The notes beneath the pieces were generated by a model. That model did no database searches. It saw nothing but the letters and a program-made list of their open reading frames with translations, and was not told the DNA's origin. From assembly GCA_014773175.1 (NCBI GenBank), contig VXCM01000987.1:1-64000 (forward strand): DNA of 64,000 bases. The letters are read 5' to 3'. The translations under genes were made by a program, and so were the position numbers. Source of the DNA: Lucifuga dentata. Taxonomy: Eukaryota > Chordata > Actinopteri > Ophidiiformes > Bythitidae. Shown here piece by piece: positions 14,610-39,784 of the stretch; the first letter of the stretch is position 1, and each line of letters begins with the position of its first letter.

Positions 14610-15385
14610 CAAATGGTATTGTTTCAGTCATATATAAATCATATTAATAACTGAGCCATCCAAATGTGATTTTTAAGGCATTCATTTTCTGCAGTATTTG
14701 GCTCCTTACCATTAACAGTGATTCCATTGACTGTTTCATAGTATTTGCTGATCTCCAGTGGCAAACCCAGGGTGGTGGCTTGGAAATAACGAGTCTCAAA
14801 GATAAGGAATGGCTTGGTTTGATGCCATGAAATCCCCTTCTGTAAATTCTCCATCATACTCCAAACAGGGCTCTCTTTGCCTGCAGTAGGACTAACAGCC
14901 TGCATAGAAGTAAGATCATAGGGAAGCTTAATGTAACAAGCTTTGAAGGCTGAATAACATTATGACCCTTTGGTGACTGAACTGAGCTGATGGGCCATTT
15001 CCTTGGATCATATGGGTTCATTAGTACACACTGATTGCTTGGATTGATATGATAACATCTTTATCTCACCTTGATGACATATTCAAGGAAGAATCTTTCA
15101 ATATCTGCAAAGAACCACTCCTGTCCAGCAGCCCTTGAATAAACAGATAGGACAGGTTTGTCTCTCGGCAGAGTCTTCCAGTTTTGAAGCTGAAAATGAT
15201 ATGTGCTTATTAGCCAACCAAACCTGAGCCTGAAGTCAGAGACAGCAGTGTGAAAATTTAGCTTTGTGCTCTCATATACTCACCACATTGAAAATAGCCT
15301 GGAAGTCACTGAAACTGAGATCGCCTTTAAATCCAGGAATGTGGGTGCCAAACAGTTGCTTTATTCCTTCAGCACGGATACCCAA
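11425..15385 (-). other. vtg3: vtgC C-terminal lipovitellin block, exons 15-26
   Basis: Exons 15-26 (residues about 680-1239) carry the DUF1943-like beta-sheets of lipovitellin heavy chain and a short light-chain-like end. Exon 17 reads FETRYFQATTLGLPLE. Exon 21 includes CIENNIYG and HLAVKFVPG. Between exons 20 and 26, where other vitellogenins insert polyserine phosvitin, only ordinary sequence is present (exon 22: GSSKQSTSARQLLQTL). The last exon reads YTVYHQA..., has an N-T-T sequon and ends at TAA (11425-11427). No vWF-D or C-terminal cysteine-rich exons follow before the window's 11-kb intergenic stretch, as expected for type C. Confidence 0.9.
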
Positions 15386-18300
15386 CTTTAGCATACATGG
15401 AAGAGTAGGTGATTCATATTTATGAGTAGGTAGAGCCATTAATTTCAAAAAAAGAATGAATAGCAATGCACTAAACTTCATTTTACCTCCAGCAGCTGCA
15501 GTATTTTACCAATGGAATGGAATTCTCCTTTCATCATGATCTCAGTGGGGAAGATGTTTGCTGCACTTCTTAGCATGAAGACATCTGCGGCTGTGCCAAT
15601 TAGGAAATTGTCTGCATTGAAAAAGACATTGAACTGTCATAAAGTTTTTGGAGAAATACAGCAGAATCTTTTTTTTTTTAACTTAAATGCACTGATTTTT
15701 TTTTTTTTTTTTTTTTTGTGGGACATACCATTAAACCAGTCCAGGCGCATTGATTTGCTGTAGTGGTAACTAAGATGACCAAATTTAGGGGCCAGGGTTT
15801 TCAGGGCTACATTGCAAGCGGTAGAACTTTGCAGAGTTGACAAAAAAGAATATTTCAGGGAAAACAAAGTTGGAGACTATCATATAATTTAATAATAATA
15901 TAAAGAGTAATAAACTTCAACCAAATATCATTATTATCCTTACAGGAAGTGATTGTCTGGAGTGCTGGACTTAGCAATGCTTCTCATGTGGGAAACTGAA
16001 AAACTAACAACGTGGAAGTCTTTTTCCTCCATTAGATGTGAAGTAACAGTAAACACCATAGCCATTGATGGTTTTGTCTTAAACAGGACCATGAAGGCCA
16101 GCATGCGTATCTCAGCAGGAAGGTCTTTTTGCAAGAACACGCTCATGGTGATGTCCTGGACCTGAAAGTAGAAGCGTCATAAGGAGGTAAAAAGGCTGTG
16201 CCATCTACCTGTAATCCAACACAGCGCTACATTTGAACTGACCATGAGTTTAGATGAAAAACAGAGATTAGGAATTCTTTGACTTTTGTTTGACATTTTG
16301 GACACAGAGGACATTATTAACAATTTAGTAAGTAATATAACAAAGAAAATTTAATAAGATATATTCAGTAAAAGCTTATCTGTTATACAGCTGAAAACGG
16401 TTACCTTGGGTTTGTTTTGTACAATTGGCTCAGGTTACAACTTAATAAAAATAATGAATTCATCACAATTTAATAACAGATAAGTGAAAAAGCTGTATTT
16501 TCAAGTAAATAATTTACTTGTTTCAATTAATTGGTGCCATAAGATGCAGAGCATCTAACTCCCATAAATGTATTTTACATAAAAACATAGTGCAGTGCTT
16601 TGATGAATTGATCGTCTGGTGTTCTTACACTGCGAGGGTCTCTGGCAGCGATGAGTCTCATTGCCTGCACAGCAGCACTCAGCACTCGGGGTGGGAGCTC
16701 CACAGGGGTGGCAGCCACTCCAGGGATGAAGCGCATGATGGTTTTAATGCTGCCTGGATGGCCAGCGTTCCCCAGAGCTTTAAGAGCGAGGACCATGTCT
16801 GTCTCGTTGCCCATCCTCAGAGCCTCCATGGCCATGTTCAACAGGGGCTGCAACACACATTCACCAAATATGCATCGCTTATTTCTGATGATCAATAAGG
16901 CCAACAGAACAATACACCATCTGGAATCTAAATTTTTGGTTCTGCTGTATTTTGCATTAAGTTTGGCATTTGTTTACAATCTCAATTGCGGTCCATAAAG
17001 AAAGAACAACTTCAGTGGAAAGTCTCCTCATCAGTTTCCTTTAGAAATTGTTGAAAGTTTGTAAATGGTGTCAAACAATAATCAAAATATATCTGAAATA
17101 TTAAAGTTTATTTAACATTTTAGAAATTGCATGCGTAAACCCATTTTTGCTTGAAACAAATTTGATTGATAATTTTTCTTTATAGGCTGTGTAATGACTT
17201 ACATATCACATTGCTCAAAGTTACAAGCTTCACTTTTGATGAATAATTCACAAAAATATAAGAATAACTAAGTATTATTTAACTGATTTAAGTGTGTTGG
17301 GCTCACACTGTTTGGTTTGTTCTTACCACACATCATATGAAATGATGTGAGATATGTTAAGTATTCTTGGTTACACTGATATCTCAAATATTTATTAAAG
17401 CAAAGTTATTTCTTTCTTTCTTTACTTACCTGAACTGCCGGTACTGGACAAGGTGTATAATAGGCACAGTGCTTATACACCAGAGAGCCGTAGGCAAGCA
17501 CCACTGTATGCCACAGGTAGATATTGGATTTACTAAAGGGCAAGGTCAGGAATGGCTGGGAAGGAAAAAGAGAAGTTTTTCTGGACTCACTTCAGTTTTC
17601 AGCCTTTTTTTTTTTTTTTTTTTTTTAATGGGTTGATCTGGAGAAATATATCTGTGTAGAGTGTGTGTAAAATCATATTTCTACACATTGCAAAGGACTT
17701 TTCCTTCTTTAGTGTTAGCTCACCTTAGCCATCTCAACTAACTCAGGAGTAGCTTGTAGATGGTTAAATGCCAGAAGAAGAGTTTGCCAAGCTTCAGTGG
17801 CAGACACATCTCTAGCCTGAAACCTCACTTCCAGGAACTTCAGGATTCTGGCATCATTGACCTCAACTATCATGTCCAAAAACCAACGTCTAATAGGAGA
17901 AGAAAAGAATATTAAAATTCAGCAGAAATGACTTATTCTCTTAGTTTAGAGAGGAGTTGCCCTTAATATTAAGTGAGTAGAAAAAAAAGTGAAAAGTAAA
18001 GATGTATGAATGTCCGGGTTAGATGTTATTTCATTCTTCATTCATTCTGCTGGTTCAAAGTGAAGCACAAAGTTGTGTCAGAACTTGCCTTACTCTTAAG
18101 CAGTCTTTTACCTCTGTGATCATTCCTCATGTAGTAATACATCATTCATCAACATTCATCAGTAGTCATGTGCCAGCTTATTCAGTCACTGAAGTGAATA
18201 CTGGAAGACACGGTTCACAAAAGAGGTGATTTAGCTTAATTTGAGATTTCAGTTATGATCTATTTTGCTTGGTTGGGCTATATGTGATAAAATTCCATAG

Positions 18301-20131
18301 CAAACAAGGTGAAAGGTTTGAGCACTTTCACTTTAATGTAATTTAGTTGTACTCAGCAGTTTTACAATTATTGATATGAACTTAGATCTTATATTCAGCT
18401 AAACCTGTTTATTATATGGTTTTCTTTTTGTTTGCTGTTTTATATCCCTCATATATGCTTTAATGTTTCATTGTTTTTATGTTTTTGCAATTTGTCTGCT
18501 TCATGACCTATTGTATACTCGGCCGTTCAAGGAGAGAGAAGCTCTCTCTGAATTGCCTCTCTTGAGGTTTCTTCCATTTTTAGGGAGCTTTTTCCTTGTC
18601 TTCTTAGAGAGCTTTGGCTGGGTCAGGAAGCTAATGTGTGGGCCTGTAAAGCCCTTTGAACCGTTGTGATATTATCTATACAGATAAACTTGACTTGACT
18701 ATTCTGAGTCCTAAAAATAAATAAATAAATAAAAATTCATCAGCTGAACATATTCAAACAAGTCTGTTCTATTCTAGTGTAAGTAAAGAAACCATAGCTC
18801 TATGAATAACATTCACATGTAGATATGCTTGATGAACAATGCTTTGGTAACTAAGAATACTTGTTTTAAATGTATTGTAGCATCACACACAGCAAGGCGA
18901 TGAGGCATTTATTGTATTGTGAGTGTATTGTGAGAACCATGCACAGACTACATGCTTCACAGCCTACAGTTGCAGGTTAGTCACAGTTTCTACTCCCTCT
19001 ATAGTCCCACCTTCCAAACTAAGTACCAACTAAAAGGAACAGTGGATCAAATGTACAGTTTGCACATATTTGTCACTTTTTCAGTGCATGTTTAACCTGC
19101 CTTAACACACAAAAACTATACAGCTCACTGTACTTAAAACCATGTTAGTCTTCGTGAACCCTATAACACTTACGCATAAAAGTGATTCATCAGTGTCTCT
19201 GGATGCTACAGCAGAGTTGAATTTAGGCAAACATATTGGTCAAGTTTGGGGAAGGATTGCGATAATTGTGATGCCAATGCTGAATGTGAGTGTGTTGCTT
19301 TGCTCAGCATTGTCATGTATTCATAATGCTTATGTGTGTTAGTTATATCTGGGGTTAGTGCTTTCCTGTAAAGTGTTTGCAGATTGACTATGCAGTGTGC
19401 TGTAAAGGGTTAACAGTAGCTTTGGCTGTCAGCTGTGAGGTGTAATGATGCCTGTGAACTGTAACAATGTGTTTTTTTCAATTTTGCACCTCCTGGTAGC
19501 AAAGTCTAGAATGTCCTACGCGCCCACCCACCACCTCCTGCTCTGCACTGTTACTTCTCACTGCACTGTGTGACTTTCACTTCCTGCATTGAACATTTCC
19601 ACTAAACTTACTTTTTCAGGAGTTTTTTTCTCTTGTTGCTACAGAGCTTGGTCTAGGTCAGGAACTGTTGCTGGGAGCCTGTAACTATATTATTCTGTTT
19701 AAAGTTTAACATAATCTTTTCTTTAAATTTTAATCATTAATGCAAAATATTCATAATTTGTAGGAGATTGGATTGTGGAAAGGACAGTGGCAAGAAATAT
19801 ATTGTACAATTTATATGGCAAAATGCATTTCAAAAAATATTATAAATATTTGAAAAATGGAGACCTTATTTTTTATTTGTCTGACTTAAAGAACCATGGT
19901 CTTGGTTTTGCATGTTTGAACCCAATATTTGCAACCCTACATGCACGTTACTTTACTGACAACCATTCCCGAAACATACTACTGGAATAATAAATATTAG
20001 AATTGCTTTTCCTACCTTCCAGACTGATTTCAGTTTATTCCAGTATGATATTAAAATTAACTTCTAGAGACTTGAAATAAATCTATCACAGCAAACACTA
20101 TATGTAAAATTAAATTTAAATTTTTTGTCAA

Positions 20132-20184
<53 letters not shown>

Positions 20185-23100
20185 TACCTCTCTGCTAGGA
20201 AATGTAGCTCCTGGAGAAAAGTACTTTTACCAAGAAATTGAAAGGGCTACGCCTTCTACATTCAAATGTAAGTGTTCACAGGCAAAACATTAAATCAACA
20301 CTGGGTTTATCACCTGAATTAAGATTTTGAAAGATTAGGGGATTTGGCAAAATAACAGGAAACTTAAATATGCTTTTATTTTTTGGAAAATGGTTGCCAT
20401 TAATGTAATATATACAGGTAGTATTTACATGCAACTTTATTTCTATTTAGTTATTTATATCTCTTTAATTAACAGAACTTGTAGTGTGGCAATTTTATGA
20501 AGGGCCAAAAATGAACTGAGCTTCATATTTTACCCTCATTGTATGATTAAAAAACAAACAAACAAAAAAAAAAAACCTCACCTGTATTCTTCATTTCCTG
20601 CAAGTTGCTTCCACATTACCTCCAGCTCATCAACAGGAATCACTCTCAGGAGCTGATACAGCTTTATAGTGTCCTCAGTTGTTGCACTGTCAATCTGGTA
20701 AATATTAGCTTGAGCCAAATGCTTGATCATCTCAACAGCCTGCGGAGAGAAACAGAGATTACACCTGGAACATTGGCCAAATTATAGGACACATTACTGT
20801 ATTCCATGCTGGTGTTCGAGGATCTCAAAAAATCTTATAGCACTTTTACACTCTCAGTCCTAGGTTGGAGATATTGATTTTTGTAATGTTATCACTGTAT
20901 CTATTCATTTTATCGATCACCCTTGTTTATGCCCTTACATGCTTCATTTTCAGTTATATTACATATCACATATCACACGGTGCTTCCTTCTCCTTTCCGG
21001 GAATTTTTTTTTATATAAATATGAATTTTAATCATTATTACCTTTGCTACAGGGTCATCCAGGTTTTGCATCAGAATGGGGATATTGGCTTCACTGTCGA
21101 CAAATTTGTAAACCAGGTTGCCTCTGCTTTCCATCTGCCCGACTGTGACAACACCAGCTGTGTCAGTCACACCAAGCAGCTCCATTTCCTTTCTACAGAA
21201 GAAAATATTAAAAGCAGCCAGTTTATGTTGCAGTAAGCATTGCAAATGAGTGGTTGTAATGTGCTGATATTTTTCTTACTCTGCTTGCATCTTGAAACTG
21301 CCTCCCTTCACATTAAAAGGACTGAAGTGTTGTTGCTCCACTGCATGGGCCTTGGTAATGAGACCTCCCTCTGCTGTTGGTCTGACTGTATAAACATACC
21401 TCATGGCTGAGATGACAGATTCCCCTCGCTAGATTGGAGGACACAAACAAAAATGTAGTTTTGAATTTAGCCTGTTCAAGTTAGGATTATAGATTCAGAT
21501 GGTGAAACAAACAGACCTCTTTAGCTAGTTTGTCAACCAGAGCAGTAGCCATTCCTCTGTACATTGCGGCTTTCTCCCTGCATGCACTGAAATCAACAAC
21601 CTGAGTGACAGTCATTTCCTTTGTTGCCATGTTTTCTTCAGTAACATAGTTATTCTGGCACACGCCGTGGATGCCAACCTGCAAATCAAAGTCAAACCTC
21701 TTTGTGTTTGCTACATTTTTGATGCTTTCTAAATGATATTATGAATTAAACTTCACTATACAGTTTATTGGTCAGTGTTGACTGGGCTCCTTACCTCTTC
21801 AAGCTGATAGATTCTCTGGGTGGTCTTTACAGTGACATGGAAGAAACCCAGTATCCCTCTTATAATGTTGACCACAGTGTCAGAAACCCCAGCAGCAGCA
21901 CGGATTTCACCAACGTGTCCGCTGGTGTACTCAAACGTGAAGGGTTTCACGAGCTGAGCAGCAATGCGCTTGGTGAGCTTTGTGGAGGCATTAAATTTAT
22001 CATTGCCAGGAAAGCCATTGAACTCCTCAAAGGACAGATCTGAAACCTTTTTAAACCAGGAAGCAGAATGAGCTCATACATCATTCATGTGCTATATTCA
22101 TGTCCAAGTCATTTAAGAAATATTGTGAAATAAAAAAATTTACAATAAGAAATTTCACCCCAAAATAAGCATGCAGAAAAAATTTCTATATTGTATGAAA
22201 TTTGAATTTATATATCTGCATAGCAAGCTCATGTGTGCACAGTCTTCAAAGAAGTGAGCAATATTTAATATTTTACTGTGTTGTACCTAATTGCAATATT
22301 TTTAGAAGATATGCTTGTTTTATAGAACAAAGACACAGATATGAAACAGTCTATTGTATGATCCTGTCTCATTGTGTTTTATGCTGCAATTATTGCTTTG
22401 CAAATAATTGTAATAATGAGTGAAACCTTTGCAGCACTTTCAAAAGCTGACAAAGTACCTTAGTTTTAAAGATTAACAATTGCAGAGTAGGCCTTTTGAG
22501 CTGCTTTTGAAAATGTCCTTACCAAAAAAAAAAAAAANAAAAAAAAAAAAAAATTAGAAAAAAGAAAAAAAACTGAATATACTCTTAATGCTTTTATAAG
22601 TTACTTATTGTTTATTATGCATCATTAAGTTTCATTATTATTAATTTGTACCTGAAGAATGAAGGTCTGTGCAGAGAAACCAGAAATCTTGAACTTGCAG
22701 CTTATTCTGACAGCGGACTCTGCCAGGTTTGGCAAGCCTCGTCCAAAATTGGCCACTCCCTCATATTTATATTCATACGTTTTCTTTGGGTTCAGGCTTG
22801 GTTCTGAAATGTGTTTCCAAGAGAAAATTTGACTTGCTTTTTATGGATTTGAATAAGATGATTTTACCTTTCTGTTCAAAAAAAAAAAAAAAAAAAAAAA
22901 GAAAAAGAAATATATATATATATAAAAGACTCACCATAATTAATGACTTCACTTGCTGAAATTGCAGAAATGAAAATTAAACAGCATTAGCATTTTCATA
23001 AAACTTTTCTTTAAGTGTATGAACACATTCATGCTTAAATTAGTTTTGCTGACTTTTCAGAACTCAGTAACTGAAAATAGGTTATGACCTTTTTTAATAT

Positions 23101-23368
23101 ATTTGGGGTTTTTTTCTGAATTTGACCTGAGTTTTTTGATTGATGCAATACACTAAGACATTAGTGCAAACAATTTGGTGTTGGAAGAATCCAAGGAGTT
23201 GGATCTTTGCCACCCAAAAAAGAATTTGTTATAAACAGCGCTAAAACTGAAGTTGTAAGAATATTAGCATGAGCTGTGTGAAAGTTCTACAAGATTATAA
23301 ATACAAATGTAAAGGAATGAAAACTTACAGGCCAGCGCCACAAGGCAGCAGAAGAGGAGCCCTCGCAT
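11425..23368 (-). CDS. vtg3: Vitellogenin type C (phosvitin-less), complete, 26 exons
   Basis: Egg-yolk precursor, a large lipid transfer lipoprotein normally made in liver, secreted to blood and taken up by oocytes. Exons (high to low): 23368-23329, 22955-22935, 22803-22652, 22046-21795, 21678-21517, 21428-21280, 21192-21042, 20739-20582, 17889-17724, 17555-17430, 16847-16629, 16161-15944, 15826-15729, 15611-15487, 15385-15284, 15189-15070, 14899-14710, 14567-14480, 14283-14098, 13979-13865, 13765-13597, 13434-13325, 12820-12611, 12157-12012, 11789-11651, 11532-11425. They sum to 3720 nt (1239 codons plus stop) with every junction in phase and GT/AG borders. Start: MRGLLFCCLVALA signal peptide, then a KTYEYKYEG motif typical of vitellogenins. 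There is no serine-rich phosvitin and no vWF-D tail, and the total length fits fish VtgC. The exon 5 donor (GTCTGT) is weak. Family assignment is from recognition, not a search; very likely right. Confidence 0.95.
14571..14606. repeat. (GA)n microsatellite abutting the vtgC exon 18 acceptor
   Basis: On the gene strand this is a (TC)n tract of about 34 nt running directly into the acceptor AG (14568-14569), with exon 18 starting at 14567. It serves as the polypyrimidine tract of that splice site. Confidence 0.9.
15487..17889 (-). other. vtg3: vtgC helical domain block, exons 9-14
   Basis: Exons 9-14 cover residues about 362-679 and contain the alpha-helical half of LPD_N, seen in PPRVLSAAVQAMRLIAARDP in exon 11 and EIRMLAF in exon 12. 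Exon 10 holds YKHCAYYTPCP, a cysteine pair in the conserved position of fish vitellogenins. Exons 13-14 (SYHYSKSMRLDWFN, then DNFLIGTAADVFMLRSA) lead into the next beta-sheet region. Intron 13 carries a 22-nt poly-T a few bases from the exon 13 donor on the plus strand, which on the gene strand is a poly-A just inside the intron. Confidence 0.9.
18463..18700 (+). mobile_element. Teleost interspersed repeat copy in vtgC intron 8
   Basis: Contains GAGGTTTCTTCCATTTTTAG, GGGAGCTTTTTCCTTG and TGTAAAGCCCTTTGA, then a tail ATAAACTTGACTTGACT. These blocks and their order match a very abundant short nonautonomous repeat of percomorph genomes (ending ...AAATAAAATTGAATTGA). The family name is not certain. 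Confidence 0.6.
19606..19690 (+). mobile_element. Second, decayed partial copy of the 18.5-kb repeat
   Basis: The core AGTTTTTTTCTCTTGTTGCT, CTTGGTCTAGGTCAGGAA and GGGAGCCTGTAA aligns by eye with 18570-18650. Same orientation, same intron. Confidence 0.45.
19904..20435. repeat. Dispersed unclassified repeat, copy A (vtgC intron 8)
   Basis: About 530 bp, colinear with 28249-28800 in the same orientation. Shared blocks include GGTTTTGCATGTTTGA(A/G)CCC, CCTACCTTCCAGACTG, TCAGTTTATTCC, AGAGACTTGAA, CTTTTACCAAGAAATT and TGAAAGATT...GATTTGGCAAAA. No coding sequence, terminal repeats or recognised family. It includes a CA microsatellite (20136-20182) absent from copy B. Confidence 0.8.
20136..20182. 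repeat. (CA)n microsatellite
   Basis: About 23 CA units inside repeat copy A. Confidence 0.95.
20582..23368 (-). other. vtg3: vtgC N-terminal block, exons 1-8 (signal peptide and N-sheet)
   Basis: Exon 1 is 40 bp (signal peptide, 13 codons plus one base) and exon 2 only 21 bp, the classic vitellogenin 5' structure. Exons 3-7 (residues about 22-309) form the start of the vitellogenin N/LPD_N lipid-transfer region. Exon 4 reads DLSFEEFNGFPG, then KPFTFEYTSGHVGEIRA, and carries an N-A-S sequon. Exon 5 reads VGIHGVCQNNY and holds paired cysteines (VC..., SACREK). Exon 7 reads MESRGNLVYKF and LMQNLDDPVAK. Exon 8 begins the helical part (AVEMIKHLAQANIYQ). Confidence 0.93.
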
Positions 23369-23405
23369 GGTGAAAGTGAGTGAAATCTTGGATTTCAGAT
23401 TTGTC

Positions 23406-23414
23406 CTTTATATA
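23406..23414 (-). promoter_or_regulatory. vtg3: vtgC TATA box
   Basis: Read on the minus strand the sequence is TATATAAAG. It sits 38-46 bp upstream of the vtgC ATG (23368), so transcription should start near 23383-23384 and leave a 5' UTR of roughly 15 nt. Such very short leaders are usual for vitellogenin genes. Confidence 0.75.
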
Positions 23415-23448
23415 CTGACACAGATGTTCAGTGGGAAAAGTTGTTGGC

Positions 23449-23463
23449 AGGTCAGTTTGATGG
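23449..23463. promoter_or_regulatory. Proximal oestrogen-response-element-like site of vtgC
   Basis: AGGTCA GTT TGATGG: one perfect half-site with correct 3-nt spacing and a degenerate second half (9 of 12 positions match the consensus palindrome). It lies about 35 bp upstream of the TATA box. Vitellogenin genes are classically controlled by imperfect EREs. Function here is inference. Confidence 0.4.
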
Positions 23464-24020
23464 ATTTAAAGTAAACACATGCTGAGAACACAAGTTCAAA
23501 GGGAAAGAGCGTTGACTAGAGCCATGGTGACCCGTGACATTGTCAGAGTGACACAAGTAACCTGTGAAAGATATTGTTAAAATGTATGTTTGATAAAGTT
23601 CTTCAAACTTTTCCTTTTCAAGCCTTACACACCACACTATTGGCCTATGCAGAGCTTGAAAAGAAAATCTGGTTATATCCCTGAAACAAAGTCCAAGACA
23701 GTATAAACACTATATTCAAAATGTGGCTTGATTAGTGTATTACTGGAGCCTCAGTTTGTATCACTCAGAAAACTGGGTAAACAAATTCTTCACAGCTGAA
23801 AGGAGGGATAACCCAGTGGGAGCCACATTAATTCCCTCAGTGAAACCCAGCCAGGTGGAGAGAAGGAATAGAAGATGCTGCCTGACTTCCTGTATAAGCG
23901 ATATCACTTTCTCTGGCATCACAAAGCTCTGCTGCAGAATACAGCAAAGTCACATAGTCTGCTGAATTGTTGCTGTTCATGCCAACATTAAAAATCTGCT
24001 GATGGTACAAGAGGAGCTAG

Positions 24021-24035
24021 AGGCCTCCCTGACCT
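24021..24035. promoter_or_regulatory. Distal ERE-like site upstream of vtgC
   Basis: AGGCCT CCC TGACCT: a perfect right half-site and a 4-of-6 left half with 3-nt spacing (10 of 12), about 650 bp upstream of the vtgC start, inside the adgrl4-vtgC spacer. A chance match is possible. Confidence 0.3.
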
Positions 24036-24255
24036 GTGATGACATCAAGCAGCAATCAGCCACATTTTATTGATTATTTCTGGTGTCTTTTAGCGTTTTG
24101 TTCAAATTTTGTCCTGTGTATCTGTACTTATAAATACTTCTTTAATTTCAAGTCCTCATTTTACCTGGTTATCTTGCTTTTCTTGTTTTTAGTTAAAGCA
24201 GCAACCAGCAGAGGGCTCCATTCCTCTGAATTTTTTCTCTCAAATATGTAGACTT

Positions 24256-24292
<37 letters not shown>

Positions 24293-24586
24293 NAGGGGTA
24301 AAAAAAAAAAAAATACATTTAACAATTTAAGAGCAGGAGGATGAAATAAGTTGGCATTGAAATCAATAGGGAAGATTATGATTTGATGAAGAACTTCCAT
24401 CAAAATCTGCAGTTCTTGTACTCTTTTTCACAATGGAGGGACCAAATGAAAGAGATATTTGAAATCCACCATTTGGCCACTACAGAAAATATTGAGTATA
24501 TAGCTGGATTTAAAATCAAAACCTTCAAAGAGTGTGGAAACAAAAATGAAAATTCATATCAAATGCCATTCAACACTGAGAACAAA

Positions 24587-24588
<2 letters not shown>

Positions 24589-24637
<49 letters not shown>
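24589..24637. repeat. (CA)n microsatellite
   Basis: About 24 CA units. Confidence 0.95.
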
Positions 24638-24639
<2 letters not shown>

Positions 24640-26021
24640 TAATGTCTTTCCCTGTGTAAAAATAAAGCTTGGGGAGTTTCTCAAGGATGCATAAACTCTT
24701 CCACTAAATGCTTCAGTATCCAAAAAAATGTATGTACAGGATTTAGACTAAACTGTGTACAAGCACATACCCACACTTACTTAATTCTTTGAACTTTTTG
24801 TAGTGTAGAGGAAACCTGGGGGAGAAAATGTCTTTTTTTTTTTTTTTTTTTNTTTTTTTTTTTTTTTTTTTTCCCAGACAGTGAAGAAAATGCTAGAAGG
24901 TTAATCAGAGTCTAAATGAGCACTAGACAGAGATGTCCAAGTAGACTAACGAGAGATCTAACAGGACTGGACTATATTAAATTGAGTATTAAGCCTTTAT
25001 TTATTTGTTGTTATGTAGTTTTGGTGTCTGAGAAACGTTTTGTCAGAGCAGATGCTTCCTGCCGTGGGTCTTGATCCAGAGTCGTTTGAAATTCAGCCCT
25101 GCAGCCCAGGAGACATGGTGTTAATGAAGATTATTGTGGTGATAAGCAAATATTTCTCTGTGGTAAACACAAGTTCAAGTGCAGGTTTTATTTATTTAAA
25201 GCCCAATACTGTGAAACATGCCTCACAGGCTTCACAGAATGAGCAGGATTAACTGCAGCCATATGGACCACCAAGTAGAGAGAAATACAAAATGATACAC
25301 AGTGTAATTAGAGGATCATAGTCTGATCATAAAGGCAGATTTCATACAGGTGAACAGAGTAAAATGAAGAAATATAAGAAATACAGTCAAGCTTTCTGCC
25401 CAGGCATAAGTTCTTGTGTAAAGCAACAGAGGATGAGGCTCACATGGCATGTTGTTCCTAAGTACTTCCAGTAGATGGAGCTGTTGGCTTATCTACTGTC
25501 TGCCACCTACAGGAGAAGAGAACTTGTGCTTGCCTCATATTACATTTTCTGTGCACTTAATTGTGTAATTTGAAAGACAGGAGACTGAAAGAATGCGTGA
25601 AACAAGACAACTGATTGATTTTGTTTGTGAAAGAAGTGAAAAGCAAACATACAAACATTCTGGTTTGCTACACTCATTTTAATAATTTAGAAATCAATTA
25701 CATACACAAGAAAGAAACAAAGACAGAGACAACAGGCCATACAGGTTATTTGGAATATAATGCTGATAATTGCAAAGGCTTATAATTAAACTGAAAATAT
25801 ACAAAGCATGAAGATTCCAGTTTTTCTCTCCTGAATTTTACCACAGTTAATGAATCATCGCTATGTTTGCATTGTTGAGAAAAATCCCAAACTTGAAATA
25901 AACATAGAATGAAATAAAGAAAAAGCAGCCTTTCAAAGGGAAAATAAAACATCTGTCATTAACACATCTTCTCAAAGTATTTTCAGAATATTATGAAGCT
26001 GAAGTGTAGGGTTTTTTTTTT

Positions 26022-26027
26022 TTTATT
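26022..26027 (-). promoter_or_regulatory. adgrl4: Possible adgrl4 polyadenylation signal
   Basis: Minus-strand AATAAA 46 nt beyond the stop codon, inside an ATT/poly-T stretch. Another overlapping AATAAATAAA lies at 25187-25196, which would give a 3' UTR near 900 nt. Which is used cannot be decided from sequence. Confidence 0.3.
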
Positions 26028-26072
26028 ATTATTATTGTACAAGTGCAGATCATCAGACTTTGGTTCTGTTTT

Positions 26073-39672
<13,600 letters not shown>

Positions 39673-39752
39673 ACTTGCGCTGGATCAGGATTTCACTTTT
39701 AGCAGAGACAGTAGGGGGCTGGCTCCTGACGTAGTCCATTTCCTTGCATCAG

Positions 39753-39784
39753 TTTTCCTGTTTCCCTAAACCTGCCCTTCCTGT
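39753..39784 (-). promoter_or_regulatory. adgrl4: ETS-like sites upstream of adgrl4
   Basis: On the gene strand ACAGGAAGG (39776-39784) and AAACAGGAAA (about 39754-39763) lie 80-110 bp upstream of the ATG. Both contain the ETS core GGAA with a favourable CAGGAA context. Endothelial genes commonly depend on ETS factors, so these fit the expected expression. No TATA box was seen. Binding is inference. Confidence 0.35.

Larger units (their letters stand above)
23415..26072. other. Spacer between adgrl4 3' end and vtgC promoter
   Basis: Holds the vtgC upstream region, two N-marked poly-T runs (24261-24292 and 24833-24872), a CA microsatellite at 24589-24637 and the presumed adgrl4 3' UTR at the high end. 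No exon-like open frame was recognised. Confidence 0.6.

Noticed and set aside
16518..16998. Plus-strand frames of 115-126 residues
   Set aside because: Antisense shadows of vtgC exon 11.
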